Below are positions 31,616 through 39,862 of a stretch of DNA of 64,000 nt, one piece after another. The notes under the pieces are model-generated. The model was given only the letters and a program-made list of their open reading frames with translations, was not told the origin of the DNA and searched no databases. The first letter of the stretch is position 1, and the number at the start of each line of letters is the position of its first letter. The stretch is from Paraburkholderia susongensis. GTDB lineage: Bacteria; Pseudomonadota; Gammaproteobacteria; Burkholderiales; Burkholderiaceae. Position numbers and translations under genes: made by a program. Location: the NCBI RefSeq assembly GCF_900177725.1, contig NZ_FXAT01000001.1, positions 434,001-498,000 on the forward strand. The letters are read 5' to 3'.

Positions 31616-31957
31616 TTAGTGGTTTTCCTTCGCGTGATTGATCGAGTAACGCGGAATTTCGACGACCAGATCCTGTTCGTCCGGCACGATGGCCTGGCAC
31701 GACAGACGCGAAGCCGGTTCGAGCCCCCACGCCTTGTCCAGCAGATCGTCCTCGTCTTCCTCGGATGGCGTCAAGGCGGCGAAACCCTCACGCACGATCA
31801 CGTGACAGGTCGTGCACGCGCAGGACTTCTCGCACGCGTGCTCGATTTCGATGCCGTTATCGAGCAGGTTGTCGCAGATGCTCTTGCCGGGAACGGCGTC
31901 GATCACCGCGCCTTCCGGGCACAGTTCGACGTGAGGCAGCACAACGATTTGAGGCAT
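31616..31957 (-). CDS. fdx: ISC-type [2Fe-2S] ferredoxin
   Basis: 113 aa. Cluster ligands are Cys42, Cys48, Cys51 (in HACEKSCACTTC) and Cys87; the CEKSCACTTCH pattern is specific to adrenodoxin-like ISC ferredoxins. It supplies electrons for cluster assembly on IscU. It lies between hscA and iscX, but the spacer to hscA (247 bp) is unusually long and holds a tandem repeat. Confidence 0.97.
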   Translation of the reverse strand: MPQIVVLPHVELCPEGAVIDAVPGKSICDNLLDNGIEIEHACEKSCACTTCHVIVREGFAALTPSEEDEDDLLDKAWGLEPASRLSCQAIVPDEQDLVVEIPRYSINHAKENH

Positions 31958-32071
31958 ACAGTTTCCGTTTGGGTCTGAGGCACGGCGGCCGCCAGCTATG
32001 CGGCGTGCAGGCTCCGTACCATTTTACTGGCGCCGCGCGGACTTTTTAAGTCCGTGAGACGCGCTCCGCTT

Positions 32072-32107
32072 GTTCCAAAGATAGTTCCACGGATCGTTCC
32101 GCAAGGG
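32072..32107. repeat. Tandem repeat, 12 bp x 3 (GTTCCNNNNRKN)
   Basis: Three adjacent 12-bp units each starting GTTCC (32072-32083, 32084-32095, 32096-32107), followed by loosely repeated TACGCAC/GTAACGCAC blocks to about 32158. It lies in the hscA-fdx spacer. Confidence 0.78.
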
Positions 32108-32204
32108 TTCGCAGGCGCGGTACGCAGCGCACGTAACGCACGTGCGCGTACGCACGGCGGGCTTGCCCGCCCGCCTGACGCCGCCGCCCTGCCCCCGCGC
32201 TCGC

Positions 32205-34076
32205 TCAGATCTCGTCGAGCTTGCGGCCCGACAATGCGCGGCGAATGCCCTTGTTCATACGGCGTGCCGCGAATTCGTCGGTGCCTTCGGCAAGCGCCTT
32301 CGTTGCCGCTTCGATCGCGCCGGCGTCGTCGCTTTGCGCGATGTTGCGCAGCGCGGCGAGCAGCGTGTCGAGCGCCGCGCGTTCACTGTCGTCGAGCAGT
32401 TCGGCGTCGGCGGCAAGTGCCGCGTCGGTTGCCTCGACAAGACGCTGCGCTTCGACCTGCGCCTCGCGCAATGCGCGCGCGCGCATGTCGACTTCAGCGG
32501 TCGAGAAGCTCTCTTCGAGCATGCGAGCGATGTCGTCATCGGCGAGACCGTAGGACGGCTTGACCACGACCGACGCTTCCACGCCCGAGCCCTGCTCGCG
32601 CGCGAACACGGACAGGAGGCCATCCGCATCGACCTGATAGGTCACGCGGATACGCGCCGCGCCCGCGGCCATCGGCGGAATGCCGCGCAGCTCGAAGCGC
32701 GCGAGCGAGCGGCAGTCGCTCACGAGTTCGCGCTCGCCTTGCACGACGTGAATCGCCATCGCCGTCTGGCCGTCCTTGAACGTCGTGAAATCCTGCGCGC
32801 GCGCCACCGGAATGGTCGAGTTGCGTGGAATGATCTTTTCGGTAAGGCCGCCCATCGTCTCGACGCCGAGCGACAGGGGAATCACGTCGAGCAGCAGCCA
32901 GTCGTCGCCGTCCGCGCCGCGATTGCCCGCGAGCAGATCGGCCTGGATCGCCGCGCCGAGCGCGACGACCTGATCCGGGTCGAGGTTGACGAGCGGCGGC
33001 TGGCCGAAGAACGCTTCGACCGCGCGGCGGATCACCGGCATGCGCGTCGCACCGCCGACCAGCACGACGCCCTTGACCTCTTTCGTCGTGACCTTCGCGT
33101 CGCGCAGCGCCTTTTTCGTCGGACCGAACGTGCGCTGAACCAGCTCCTGCGTGATGGTCTCGAACGTCGCTTCGTCGATCGTCAGAGCGAGCGCCGTGCC
33201 GTTCGAGAGCGTCGCCTCGAGTGTGGCTTGCGGCGCGCCCGAGAGCGCCTCCTTGGCGTCGCGCACGCTGTCGAGCAGCAGACGCACGTCTTGCGGCGCG
33301 AGCGTTTGCGGCGCGATACCCGCCTGCGCGAGCACATGGCGATAGAGTGCGTGATCGAAATCGTCGCCGCCGAGCGCGGAATCGCCGCCTGCCGCCAGCA
33401 CTTCGAACACGCCTTTCGTGAGCTTGAGGATCGACAGGTCGAACGTGCCGCCGCCGAGGTCATATACGGCGTAGAGGCCTTCTGAACCATTGTCGAGACC
33501 GTAGGCGATCGCGGCCGCCGTCGGTTCGTTCAACAGACGCAGCACGTTCAGACCGGCGAGATGCGCGGCGTCTTTCGTGGCCTGGCGCTGCGCTTCGTCG
33601 AAATACGCGGGCACCGTGATGACCGCGCCGACCAGTTCGTCGCCGAGCGTATCTTCGGCGCGCTGGCGCAGCGTCGCGAGAATTTCAGCCGATACCTCGA
33701 CCGGGCTTTTCACGCCGTCGACGGTGCGGATCTGCACCATGCCGGGCGCGTCGATGAAGTCGTACGGCGCGTTTTCGGCGCCTTCCACTTCCGCCTTGCC
33801 GCGGCCCATGAAGCGCTTGACCGAGACGATCGTGTTGCGCGGATCGCTCGCCGCCTCGGACTTCGCCGTGCGGCCAATGCGGCGGCCACCCTTTTCGAGG
33901 TAGCGCACCACCGAGGGCAACAGCGCGTGTCCGTCTTCGTCAGGCAGCACGTCGGGCACGCCGCTGCGCACGGCGGCAACGAGGGAGTTGGTGGTGCCGA
34001 GATCGATACCGACCGCGAGACGCCGCTGATGGGGCGCCGGCGCCATGCCGGGTTCGGAGATTTGCAGTAGGGCCAT
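32205..34076 (-). CDS. hscA: Fe-S assembly Hsp70 chaperone HscA
   Basis: 623 aa from the ATG at 34076 ([10 protein letters not shown]), the usual opening; a GTG four codons earlier is the alternative and neither has a strong ribosome site. Hsp70 nucleotide-binding motifs are [26 protein letters not shown] and LVGGATRMP; the substrate-binding domain follows from about residue 400. HscA with HscB releases the cluster from IscU by binding its LPPVK motif, which is intact in the IscU here. It lies between hscB and fdx. Confidence 0.96.
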   Translation of the reverse strand: MALLQISEPGMAPAPHQRRLAVGIDLGTTNSLVAAVRSGVPDVLPDEDGHALLPSVVRYLEKGGRRIGRTAKSEAASDPRNTIVSVKRFMGRGKAEVEGAENAPYDFIDAPGMVQIRTVDGVKSPVEVSAEILATLRQRAEDTLGDELVGAVITVPAYFDEAQRQATKDAAHLAGLNVLRLLNEPTAAAIAYGLDNGSEGLYAVYDLGGGTFDLSILKLTKGVFEVLAAGGDSALGGDDFDHALYRHVLAQAGIAPQTLAPQDVRLLLDSVRDAKEALSGAPQATLEATLSNGTALALTIDEATFETITQELVQRTFGPTKKALRDAKVTTKEVKGVVLVGGATRMPVIRRAVEAFFGQPPLVNLDPDQVVALGAAIQADLLAGNRGADGDDWLLLDVIPLSLGVETMGGLTEKIIPRNSTIPVARAQDFTTFKDGQTAMAIHVVQGERELVSDCRSLARFELRGIPPMAAGAARIRVTYQVDADGLLSVFAREQGSGVEASVVVKPSYGLADDDIARMLEESFSTAEVDMRARALREAQVEAQRLVEATDAALAADAELLDDSERAALDTLLAALRNIAQSDDAGAIEAATKALAEGTDEFAARRMNKGIRRALSGRKLDEI

Positions 34077-34162
34077 CTGGATCTTCACGGGGACGCTGTG
34101 CCCCGTCCTGAATTTTCGCGTTGCTGGGGTGTGATGCCGCGGCTCGCGGCCGCTCTGGTTTT

Positions 34163-34227
34163 TTGCTGCTTACCGTTGCTGCTTGCCTTTGCTGCTTACT
34201 GTTGCTGCCCGCCGTTGCCACTTGGTG
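34163..34227. repeat. Tandem repeat, 13 bp x 5 (TTGCTGCTTACCG)
   Basis: Five adjacent 13-bp units, the first four closely related (34163-34175, 34176-34188, 34189-34201, 34202-34214) and the fifth degenerate (34215-34227). They occupy the hscB-hscA spacer, which would otherwise be short in an isc operon. Confidence 0.9.
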
Positions 34228-34306
34228 TCGTTGCTTGCTGGCGCCGCGCTCCTGCCTGTGCCGCGCTCTTGCGCGATCCCGCAGCGCGCGTCGCGCAAAA
34301 GCCGCG

Positions 34307-34834
34307 CTACCCTTCGAGCCGCTCGATCTGCGCACCGATTTCCGACGCGACGCGCTCGATGAACATCAACTGCCGCACCGCTTCGCCCGCCGCCTGATTC
34401 GCGCCGCTGTCGAGCGATGCGCCGAGCTTGTCGAAGCGCCGGCGCTCTTCGTCACGCAGTTCGGCGAGCAGCGCTTCGAGCGCGTCGACGTTCTTCGCCG
34501 CGGCTGCATCTTCGATACTCTCGCGCCACTCCATCTGCTGCATCAGGAACGCGGGCTCCATCGCGGTGTTGTTCTCCGCGCCAACGTCGATGCCGCGCAG
34601 CGACAGCAGATAGGTCGCGCGCCTGAGCGGATCGCGCAGCGTCTGATACGCCTCGTTCGCGCGCGTCGCCCATTGCATCGCGATGCGCTTTTGCGCGTCA
34701 CCGGCCGCCGCAAAGCGGTCCGGATGCACCTGCGCCTGCACGGTGCGATACGCGTGATCGAGCACGCTCGCGTCGAGCGCGAATTGCGCGGGCAGGTCGA
34801 AGAGATCGAAGTGGCTGTCGTTGAGCGAGGCCAT
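34307..34834 (-). CDS. hscB: Fe-S assembly J-domain co-chaperone HscB
   Basis: 175 aa from the ATG at 34834 ([15 protein letters not shown]); an upstream in-frame start would add ten residues outside the family pattern. The J domain has the HPD tripeptide at 37-39 (VHPDRF), followed by [18 protein letters not shown], and a C-terminal three-helix bundle that binds IscU. It stimulates HscA ATPase and delivers IscU. Confidence 0.95.
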   Translation of the reverse strand: MASLNDSHFDLFDLPAQFALDASVLDHAYRTVQAQVHPDRFAAAGDAQKRIAMQWATRANEAYQTLRDPLRRATYLLSLRGIDVGAENNTAMEPAFLMQQMEWRESIEDAAAAKNVDALEALLAELRDEERRRFDKLGASLDSGANQAAGEAVRQLMFIERVASEIGAQIERLEG

Positions 34835-34864
34835 CGGATTAAAAGTCAGTTGATGAAAACGCAC

Positions 34865-34916
34865 CGAAGTGCAGTCTCGAAGTGCGGTCTAAAAACGCGG
34901 TCTGGAAGTGCCGGAC
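34865..34916. repeat. Tandem repeat, 13 bp x 4 (CGAAGTGCGGTCT)
   Basis: Units at 34865-34877, 34878-34890, 34891-34903 and 34904-34916; the first two differ at one base and the third shares the CGGTCT end. Located in the iscA-hscB spacer, about 30 bp before the hscB start on the minus strand. Confidence 0.88.
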
Positions 34917-34994
34917 GGTTTGCATTGCCCGCGGATCAAACTAAAAAGGCGGCCCGCGCCGCCTTTGATCCGCTGCACGCGGAAACCATCGAAT

Positions 34995-35318
34995 CTACAC
35001 GCGGAACGACTCGCCGCAACCGCATTCGTCCTTCACGTTCGGGTTGTTGAACTTGAATCCTTCGTTCAGCCCTTCGCGTGCGAAGTCGAGTTCGGTGCCG
35101 TCGATGTAGGCGAGGCTCTTCGGGTCCACGACGACCTTCACGCCGCTCGTCTCGAACACCTGATCTTCGGGCGCGACTTCGTCCACGTACTCGAGCTTGT
35201 AGGCGAGGCCCGAGCAACCGGTGGTGCGCACGCCGACGCGCAGCCCGATGCCTTTACCGCGACGGGTCAGATACTTCTGGACGTGCTGTGCTGCCTTTTC
35301 GGTCAACGTAATTGCCAT
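34995..35318 (-). CDS. iscA: A-type iron-sulfur carrier protein IscA
   Basis: 107 aa from the ATG at 35318 ([10 protein letters not shown]). The three cluster or iron-binding cysteines are Cys35 (TTGCSGLAY), Cys99 and Cys101 (ECGCGESF at the C-terminus). IscA matures [4Fe-4S] proteins downstream of IscU. Spacers on both sides (134 and 160 bp) are longer than is common in isc operons and hold repeats or inverted repeats. Confidence 0.97.
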   Translation of the reverse strand: MAITLTEKAAQHVQKYLTRRGKGIGLRVGVRTTGCSGLAYKLEYVDEVAPEDQVFETSGVKVVVDPKSLAYIDGTELDFAREGLNEGFKFNNPNVKDECGCGESFRV

Positions 35319-35395
35319 AGTGTTTCTCAATTGCGCAGTGCGTGCGCGGCGCGCGCGATCGTGCCGCACTGATCGCGTGCTTGCCGCGCGCTTAC

Positions 35396-35439
35396 CGGTT
35401 ACTCAATGAGTCGGTGACTCACCAATCAGTGAGTAACCG
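35396..35439. repeat. Nested inverted repeat in the iscU-iscA spacer
   Basis: Outer 10-bp arms (35396-35405 with 35430-35439) enclose a 6-bp hairpin (35407-35412 with 35416-35421). The structure can form in mRNA of either strand, without a T-run, so it looks more like an mRNA processing or stability element than a terminator. Several GACTCA/TGAGTC words recur around it. Confidence 0.65.
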
Positions 35440-35452
35440 AATCAAGCGCGAC

Positions 35453-35863
35453 TCAAGCGGCCTTGTCGTCTTCGACAACCGCTTCGCCGTGGCGCTGCTT
35501 GTAGTCGGCGACCGCGGCCTTGATCGCGTCTTCCGCGAGGATCGAGCAGTGGATCTTCACCGGCGGCAGCGCCAGTTCTTCGGCGATCTGCGTGTTCTTG
35601 ATCGACATCGCCTGATCGAGCGTCTTGCCCTTCACCCATTCGGTGACGAGCGAGCTCGACGCGATCGCCGAACCGCAGCCATACGTCTTGAACTTCGCGT
35701 CTTCGATGATGCCGTCCGCGCCGACGCGGATCTGCAGCTTCATCACGTCGCCGCAGGCCGGCGCGCCGACCATGCCGGTACCAACCGTGTCGTCGTCCTT
35801 CGCAAAGGAACCGACGTTGCGCGGGTTTTCGTAGTGGTCGAGGACCTTGTCGCTATAAGCCAT
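35453..35863 (-). CDS. iscU: Fe-S cluster assembly scaffold IscU
   Basis: 136 aa. Scaffold cysteines Cys37 (APACGDV), Cys63 (YGCGSA) and Cys106 (IHCS) and the conserved Asp39 are present; the HscA recognition motif LPPVK is at 99-103. It receives sulfur from IscS and iron to build [2Fe-2S] clusters. It begins 70 bp after iscS. Confidence 0.98.
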   Translation of the reverse strand: MAYSDKVLDHYENPRNVGSFAKDDDTVGTGMVGAPACGDVMKLQIRVGADGIIEDAKFKTYGCGSAIASSSLVTEWVKGKTLDQAMSIKNTQIAEELALPPVKIHCSILAEDAIKAAVADYKQRHGEAVVEDDKAA

Positions 35864-35933
35864 GATTACACTCCTTGATTCGTTTCAACCTGCAATCCGA
35901 TGAACCGGGTATCCGTATCGTCCAGATGGCGCG

Positions 35934-37157
35934 TTAGTGCGCGGCCCACTGGATCGTCGAAATATCGATCCCGTCCTTGTGCATTTCCCATAGCGGCGAC
36001 AGATCGCGCAGCTTGGAAATCTTGGTCTTCAGCAGGTTGATCACGTAGTCGACATCCTGCTCGGTCGTAAAGCGACCCACCGTGAAGCGGATCGAGCTGT
36101 GCGCGAGTTCGTCGTTGCGTCCGAGCGCACGCAGCACGTACGACGGCTCCAGCGAAGCCGACGTGCACGCCGAGCCCGACGACACCGCCACATCCTTCAC
36201 CGCCATGATCAGCGATTCGCCTTCGACAAAATTGAAGCTGATGTTCAGGTTGTGCGGCACACGCTTTTCCATGTCGCCGTTCACATACACTTCTTCGATT
36301 TCCGACAAGCCGTTGAGCAACCGGTCGCGCAGCATGCGGATGCGCTCATTTTCGGTCGCCATCTCTTCACGCGCGATACGGAACGCTTCGCCCATGCCGA
36401 CGATCTGGTGCGTGGCGAGCGTGCCCGAACGCATGCCGCGCTCGTGGCCGCCGCCGTGCATCTGCGCTTCGATGCGCACGCGCGGCTTGCGGCGCACGTA
36501 GAGCGCGCCGATGCCCTTCGGGCCGTACGTCTTGTGCGCGGAGAACGACATCAGATCGACCTTGAGCTTCTGCAGATCGATCACGACCTTGCCGGTGGCC
36601 TGCGCCGCGTCGACGTGGAAAATGATGCCCTTCTCACGCGTGATTTCGCCGATCGCCTCGATGTCCTGAATCACGCCGATCTCGTTGTTCACCGACATCA
36701 CCGACACCAGAATCGTGTCCGGGCGCAGCGCGGCCTTGAATGCGTCGAGGTCGATCAGGCCGTCGTCCTTCACGTCCAGATACGTGACTTCGAAGCCTTC
36801 GCGCTCGAGTTCGCGGCAGGTGTCGAGCACGGCCTTGTGCTCGGTCTTGACCGTGATGATGTGCTTGCCCTTGCTTTTGTAGAAGTGCGCGGCACCCTTC
36901 AACGCCAGGTTGTCCGACTCCGTCGCGCCCGAGGTCCAGATGATTTCGCGGGGATCGGCGTTCACGAGCGCGGCGACCTGCTCGCGCGCTTCCTCGACCG
37001 CACGCTCCGCGTCCCAGCCATACGAGTGGCTGCGCGATGCGGGGTTGCCGAACTGCTCGCGCAGGTACGGAATCATCTTGTCCACGACGCGCGGATCGAT
37101 CGGCGTCGTGGCGCTGTAGTCCATGTAAATGGGCAGATGGAGAGAGTCGTTATTCAT
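35934..37157 (-). CDS. iscS: Cysteine desulfurase IscS
   Basis: 407 aa from the ATG at 37157 with GGAG upstream; an earlier in-frame ATG at 37178 has no ribosome site. This PLP enzyme takes sulfur from cysteine for Fe-S clusters, thiolated tRNA and other cofactors. The PLP lysine is Lys209 ([12 protein letters not shown]) and the persulfide cysteine is Cys331 ([17 protein letters not shown]), on the long loop typical of group I enzymes. It lies directly after iscR. Confidence 0.98.
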   Translation of the reverse strand: MNNDSLHLPIYMDYSATTPIDPRVVDKMIPYLREQFGNPASRSHSYGWDAERAVEEAREQVAALVNADPREIIWTSGATESDNLALKGAAHFYKSKGKHIITVKTEHKAVLDTCRELEREGFEVTYLDVKDDGLIDLDAFKAALRPDTILVSVMSVNNEIGVIQDIEAIGEITREKGIIFHVDAAQATGKVVIDLQKLKVDLMSFSAHKTYGPKGIGALYVRRKPRVRIEAQMHGGGHERGMRSGTLATHQIVGMGEAFRIAREEMATENERIRMLRDRLLNGLSEIEEVYVNGDMEKRVPHNLNISFNFVEGESLIMAVKDVAVSSGSACTSASLEPSYVLRALGRNDELAHSSIRFTVGRFTTEQDVDYVINLLKTKISKLRDLSPLWEMHKDGIDISTIQWAAH

Positions 37158-37241
37158 CAATTGCTCCGGGGACGTCATGTGCTCTGGCTTCTGGGTTCTC
37201 TATGGGGCTGCGGCGGGTGTTGTCTATTTGATGCCGCGCCT

Positions 37242-37772
37242 TCAGGAACCAGCCATGTTGAAAACGGAATTGGGGCCCTTCGGCGCCACGCGCACGGGTT
37301 CGACCGCTGGCGCGTCGCCGCGCCTGTCGCGCAGCACCGTCGGCACGCCTTCGCGCGAGCGCTGCTGGTCGACCAGATCTTTCAGCGAAACCGAATCGAG
37401 GTATTCGACCATTTTCTGGTTCAGCGTCGACCACAGCTCATGCGTCATGCAGTGGCCATCGTGCTGCTTGGTGCCTTCGCACGTGCCCTTGCCGCCGCAC
37501 TGGGTGGCGTCGAGCGGTTCGTCGACCGCGATGATGATGTCGGCTACCGTCACGTCTTCGGCACGGCGCGCCAGATTGTAGCCACCGCCCGGCCCGCGCA
37601 CGGACTCGACGATTTCGTGACGGCGCAGCTTGCCAAACAGCTGCTCGAGATAAGACAGGGAGATATGTTGGCGCTGGCTGATACCCGCAAGCGTCACCGG
37701 GCCCTGCTCCTGGCGCAGTGCCAGGTCGATCATCGCCGTGACGGCGAAACGGCCTTTCGTGGTGAGTCTCAT
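37242..37772 (-). CDS. iscR: Fe-S cluster regulator IscR
   Basis: 176 aa from the ATG at 37772 (MRLTTKGRFAV). The Rrf2-type winged helix occupies the first 65 residues. The cluster ligands are Cys92, Cys98 and Cys108 with His111 as the likely fourth, so the second cysteine interval is four residues longer than in E. coli IscR (92/98/104, His107). The C-terminus adds a basic Arg/Val/Pro-rich tail. Holo-IscR represses the isc operon; two type-1 sites overlap its promoter here. Confidence 0.96.
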   Translation of the reverse strand: MRLTTKGRFAVTAMIDLALRQEQGPVTLAGISQRQHISLSYLEQLFGKLRRHEIVESVRGPGGGYNLARRAEDVTVADIIIAVDEPLDATQCGGKGTCEGTKQHDGHCMTHELWSTLNQKMVEYLDSVSLKDLVDQQRSREGVPTVLRDRRGDAPAVEPVRVAPKGPNSVFNMAGS

Positions 37773-37789
37773 ATGATGTGGGAACCACA

Positions 37790-37841
37790 ATTCTCGACAA
37801 GTTTGGTCAAGTATAAATACATGAGCGATTTAGTCAAGTAT
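37790..37841 (-). promoter_or_regulatory. Two tandem IscR type-1 binding sites over the isc promoter
   Basis: Read on the minus strand, the 25-bp site at 37817-37841 matches the E. coli type-1 consensus (ATASYYGACTRWWWYAGTCR plus RSTAT) at 22 positions, and the site at 37790-37814 matches at 21 by my count. The first covers the -35 and the second starts at the -10, so bound [2Fe-2S]-IscR would block RNA polymerase. The alignment used the consensus from memory. Confidence 0.85.
37810..37837 (-). promoter_or_regulatory. isc operon sigma-70 promoter
   Basis: On the minus strand TTGACT (37832-37837) and TATACT (37810-37815) are separated by 16 bp, and the iscR ATG lies 37 bp downstream of the -10. 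Both hexamers sit inside or against the IscR boxes, as in other isc operons. Confidence 0.8.
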
Positions 37842-37938
37842 GACCGGTGGAATTTGTGCCATTTGCTTAATTGAGCGCCCGCGCCTGGGTGGTCTTATCG
37901 CTTTTTGCGCCGAAGTTCGCGGCGCGTGCCGACCCCAT

Positions 37939-38436
37939 CTACCCGGGCAGTTGCGCACGCAACACGTCGATCAGGCCCCGGCACGCCGCCTCGCACTGAT
38001 CGAGCACCTGCTCGAAGCCTTCGGCACCGCCAAAATACGGATCGGCAACTTCCCGTGTCCCGTCCCAGCGGCGGTCGATCTCCGGCACGAATTCCATCAG
38101 CAGCCGGATCCTGTCGCGTTGCGCGGGCGGGCAAAGCCGGCGCAGCTCGGCGACGTTGCGCTCGTCCATTGCAATCAGCAGATCGAAACGCTCGAAGTCC
38201 GCCACCGTGATCTGGCGGCCGCGCAACGCGGCCAGCTCATAGCCACGCTGCCGTGCCGCAAGCTGCGCGCGTTCGTCGGGCGGCGCACCGATGTGCCAGT
38301 CACCGGTGCCGGCGGAATCGATCAGGATGCGATCCGCGAGTTTCGCCTCGTCGACGAGGTGACGCATCACGCCCTCCGCCGTCGGCGAACGGCAGATATT
38401 CCCCAGACACACGAAACACACGGACACAGTTTTCAT
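37939..38436 (-). CDS. Low-molecular-weight protein-tyrosine phosphatase
   Basis: 165 aa. The P-loop CLGNICRS holds Cys10 and Arg16 (CX5R), and the general acid Asp is in VADPYFGG near residue 131; the fold is complete. In Gram-negatives such enzymes often act on exopolysaccharide tyrosine kinases (Wzb type), but without a kinase gene nearby the substrate is open. It sits upstream of iscR on the same strand, a linkage I recall from other Burkholderiaceae; the IscR promoter lies between, so isc expression need not depend on it. Confidence 0.92.
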   Translation of the reverse strand: MKTVSVCFVCLGNICRSPTAEGVMRHLVDEAKLADRILIDSAGTGDWHIGAPPDERAQLAARQRGYELAALRGRQITVADFERFDLLIAMDERNVAELRRLCPPAQRDRIRLLMEFVPEIDRRWDGTREVADPYFGGAEGFEQVLDQCEAACRGLIDVLRAQLPG

Positions 38437-38597
38437 CAGGAGCTTTCCAGGCGCCGCAGCGCCGCGCGTGGAATCGGCAGCGGTTGGCGAACCGCGCCGC
38501 GATTATACAAATCTCGACGGAATCGCGCCGGACGTGATACAGCCGCGCAAGCGCGCTCGCCTACCCCTGCAGACTCGCGGCGCCTCACCGGATCGGC

Positions 38598-38837
38598 TTA
38601 CGACGCCTCGGGCAGCGGCATTGCCGAGGCAGCCCGCATGGGCTTGGCCGGTAATGCCGATGCGTCGTCGATCATTCCGTACGAAACCGCACGCGCGAGT
38701 TCGGCGGTCAGGTGATTGGCGTCGAGCGGAGACTGCGAGGCGCGCGAAACGGCACTGCTGCCAATATGCAAACAGGCGGCCGCTGCGAGCATCACAACGA
38801 TGGCGAGGGGCCAGTACACCGATATTGTCTTTTTCAT
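38598..38837 (-). CDS. Small membrane-anchored or secreted hypothetical protein
   Basis: 79 aa. Lys-Lys followed by a 20-residue hydrophobic stretch (about 6-25, ending AAAACLHIGSS) predicts a signal anchor or signal peptide; the rest is polar (LDANHLTAELARAVSYGMIDD). No family recognised. The ribosome site is weak (GGAAAA). Codon character fits a real gene better than the overlapping frames, but confidence is moderate. It is divergent from the Gly/Pro-rich lipoprotein gene. Confidence 0.5.
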   Translation of the reverse strand: MKKTISVYWPLAIVVMLAAAACLHIGSSAVSRASQSPLDANHLTAELARAVSYGMIDDASALPAKPMRAASAMPLPEAS

Positions 38838-39113
38838 GATGTCGTTTTCCGATTGAGAGGCACACGAGCTTGTGACCTACTATGCCCAGTCCAAATGTTA
38901 TAGAAATTCTCAATCGGGAAAAACCGGGCGGAACGAGATAGATCGTTGCTCGAAATAGAACAGTGAACTGGCCGCTCTTTCCCAGCACAACCACAGGCGC
39001 TGGCACGAAAAAGAAATCCTTACAAACGCATACAAAGCTTGTGGGACGGACGGCGATAATAGTGGTCTCATTCTTACATCAGCATTTCTTTGCACTTGCA
39101 TCCGACTAAACCA

Positions 39114-39629
39114 ATGAAACGTCTCGCACCTCTCGCTGGCCTCGTGGCCGGCGCCCTGCTCGGCGGCTGCGCGGTCTATCCCGACGGCACGCCGATGTAC
39201 AGCAACGGCTATGGCGGCTATGAAAGCTATGACGGCTATGCGCCGGGCGTGGCGGTCGTCCCGCAAACGAACGTCTACATGGGATACAGCAATGACCCCG
39301 GCCCGGGGTACTACAACGGACCGGGACGCTATTACGGTCCGGGGCCCGGCTATCGTGGCTATCCGGATCGCGACCGGCCGAACGACAACGGCGGGAACCA
39401 CGGCGATCATGGCAACCGCGGCGGCAACGGTGGCGGCCCCGGACCGCACGGCGGGCCTCCGCCCCAAGGCGCGGTGGCTGGACCGCACGGGCCGGGGGGA
39501 TCGAGTGGCCCGCGCCCGGGCGCGGGCGGTCCACCGCCCGCGCAACAAGCCGGCAACGGCGGCGGACGCGGCAACACGTGGGGGAGAACCGCTCCCGCCC
39601 GCCAGCCGGGACAGATGACCGAACACTGA
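39114..39629 (+). CDS. Gly/Pro/Tyr-rich predicted lipoprotein
   Basis: 171 aa from the ATG at 39114. The signal peptide ends in lipobox LGGC (Cys19). The mature part has a Tyr/Gly-rich segment (about 25-90) and a disordered Gly/Pro/His/Asn-rich tail, resembling the many Burkholderiaceae YXWGXW-type or surface lipoproteins, without a precise match. GATAAT at 39055-39060 may be its -10. A 10-bp hairpin follows the gene. Confidence 0.75.
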   Translation: MKRLAPLAGLVAGALLGGCAVYPDGTPMYSNGYGGYESYDGYAPGVAVVPQTNVYMGYSNDPGPGYYNGPGRYYGPGPGYRGYPDRDRPNDNGGNHGDHGNRGGNGGGPGPHGGPPPQGAVAGPHGPGGSSGPRPGAGGPPPAQQAGNGGGRGNTWGRTAPARQPGQMTEH

Positions 39630-39670
39630 GAACCGGGCGGCGGCGCGCGTTCACGTGCGCCGCCTGCCTC

Positions 39671-39696
39671 GACGGTTGCGCAACTACGCAACCGTC
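39671..39696. terminator. Perfect 10-bp hairpin, possible terminator
   Basis: Arms 39671-39680 and 39687-39696 with a CAACTA loop lie 41 bp after the lipoprotein stop. There is no T-run, so it may act with Rho or only protect the mRNA end. Confidence 0.5.
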
Positions 39697-39862
39697 AAAC
39701 AGACCTCTACGCTTCCAACACCGTCCGCCCGGCGCGATATCGTGCTGGTGGATCGAGCGCATGAAATCCGGCCATAAAAAGCGGATCGCGTCTGCTACGC
39801 CCACCATTTTCCGGCGGCCGCAGCCTTGCCCTTTCACCCTCTCCCCCTCGCACGGCCACGCT

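Noticed and set aside
38503..39006. 167-codon open frame overlapping the small protein at 38598-38837
   Set aside because: Its sequence is not protein-like and it extends across the divergent promoter region; the 79-aa frame with a signal anchor fits better.
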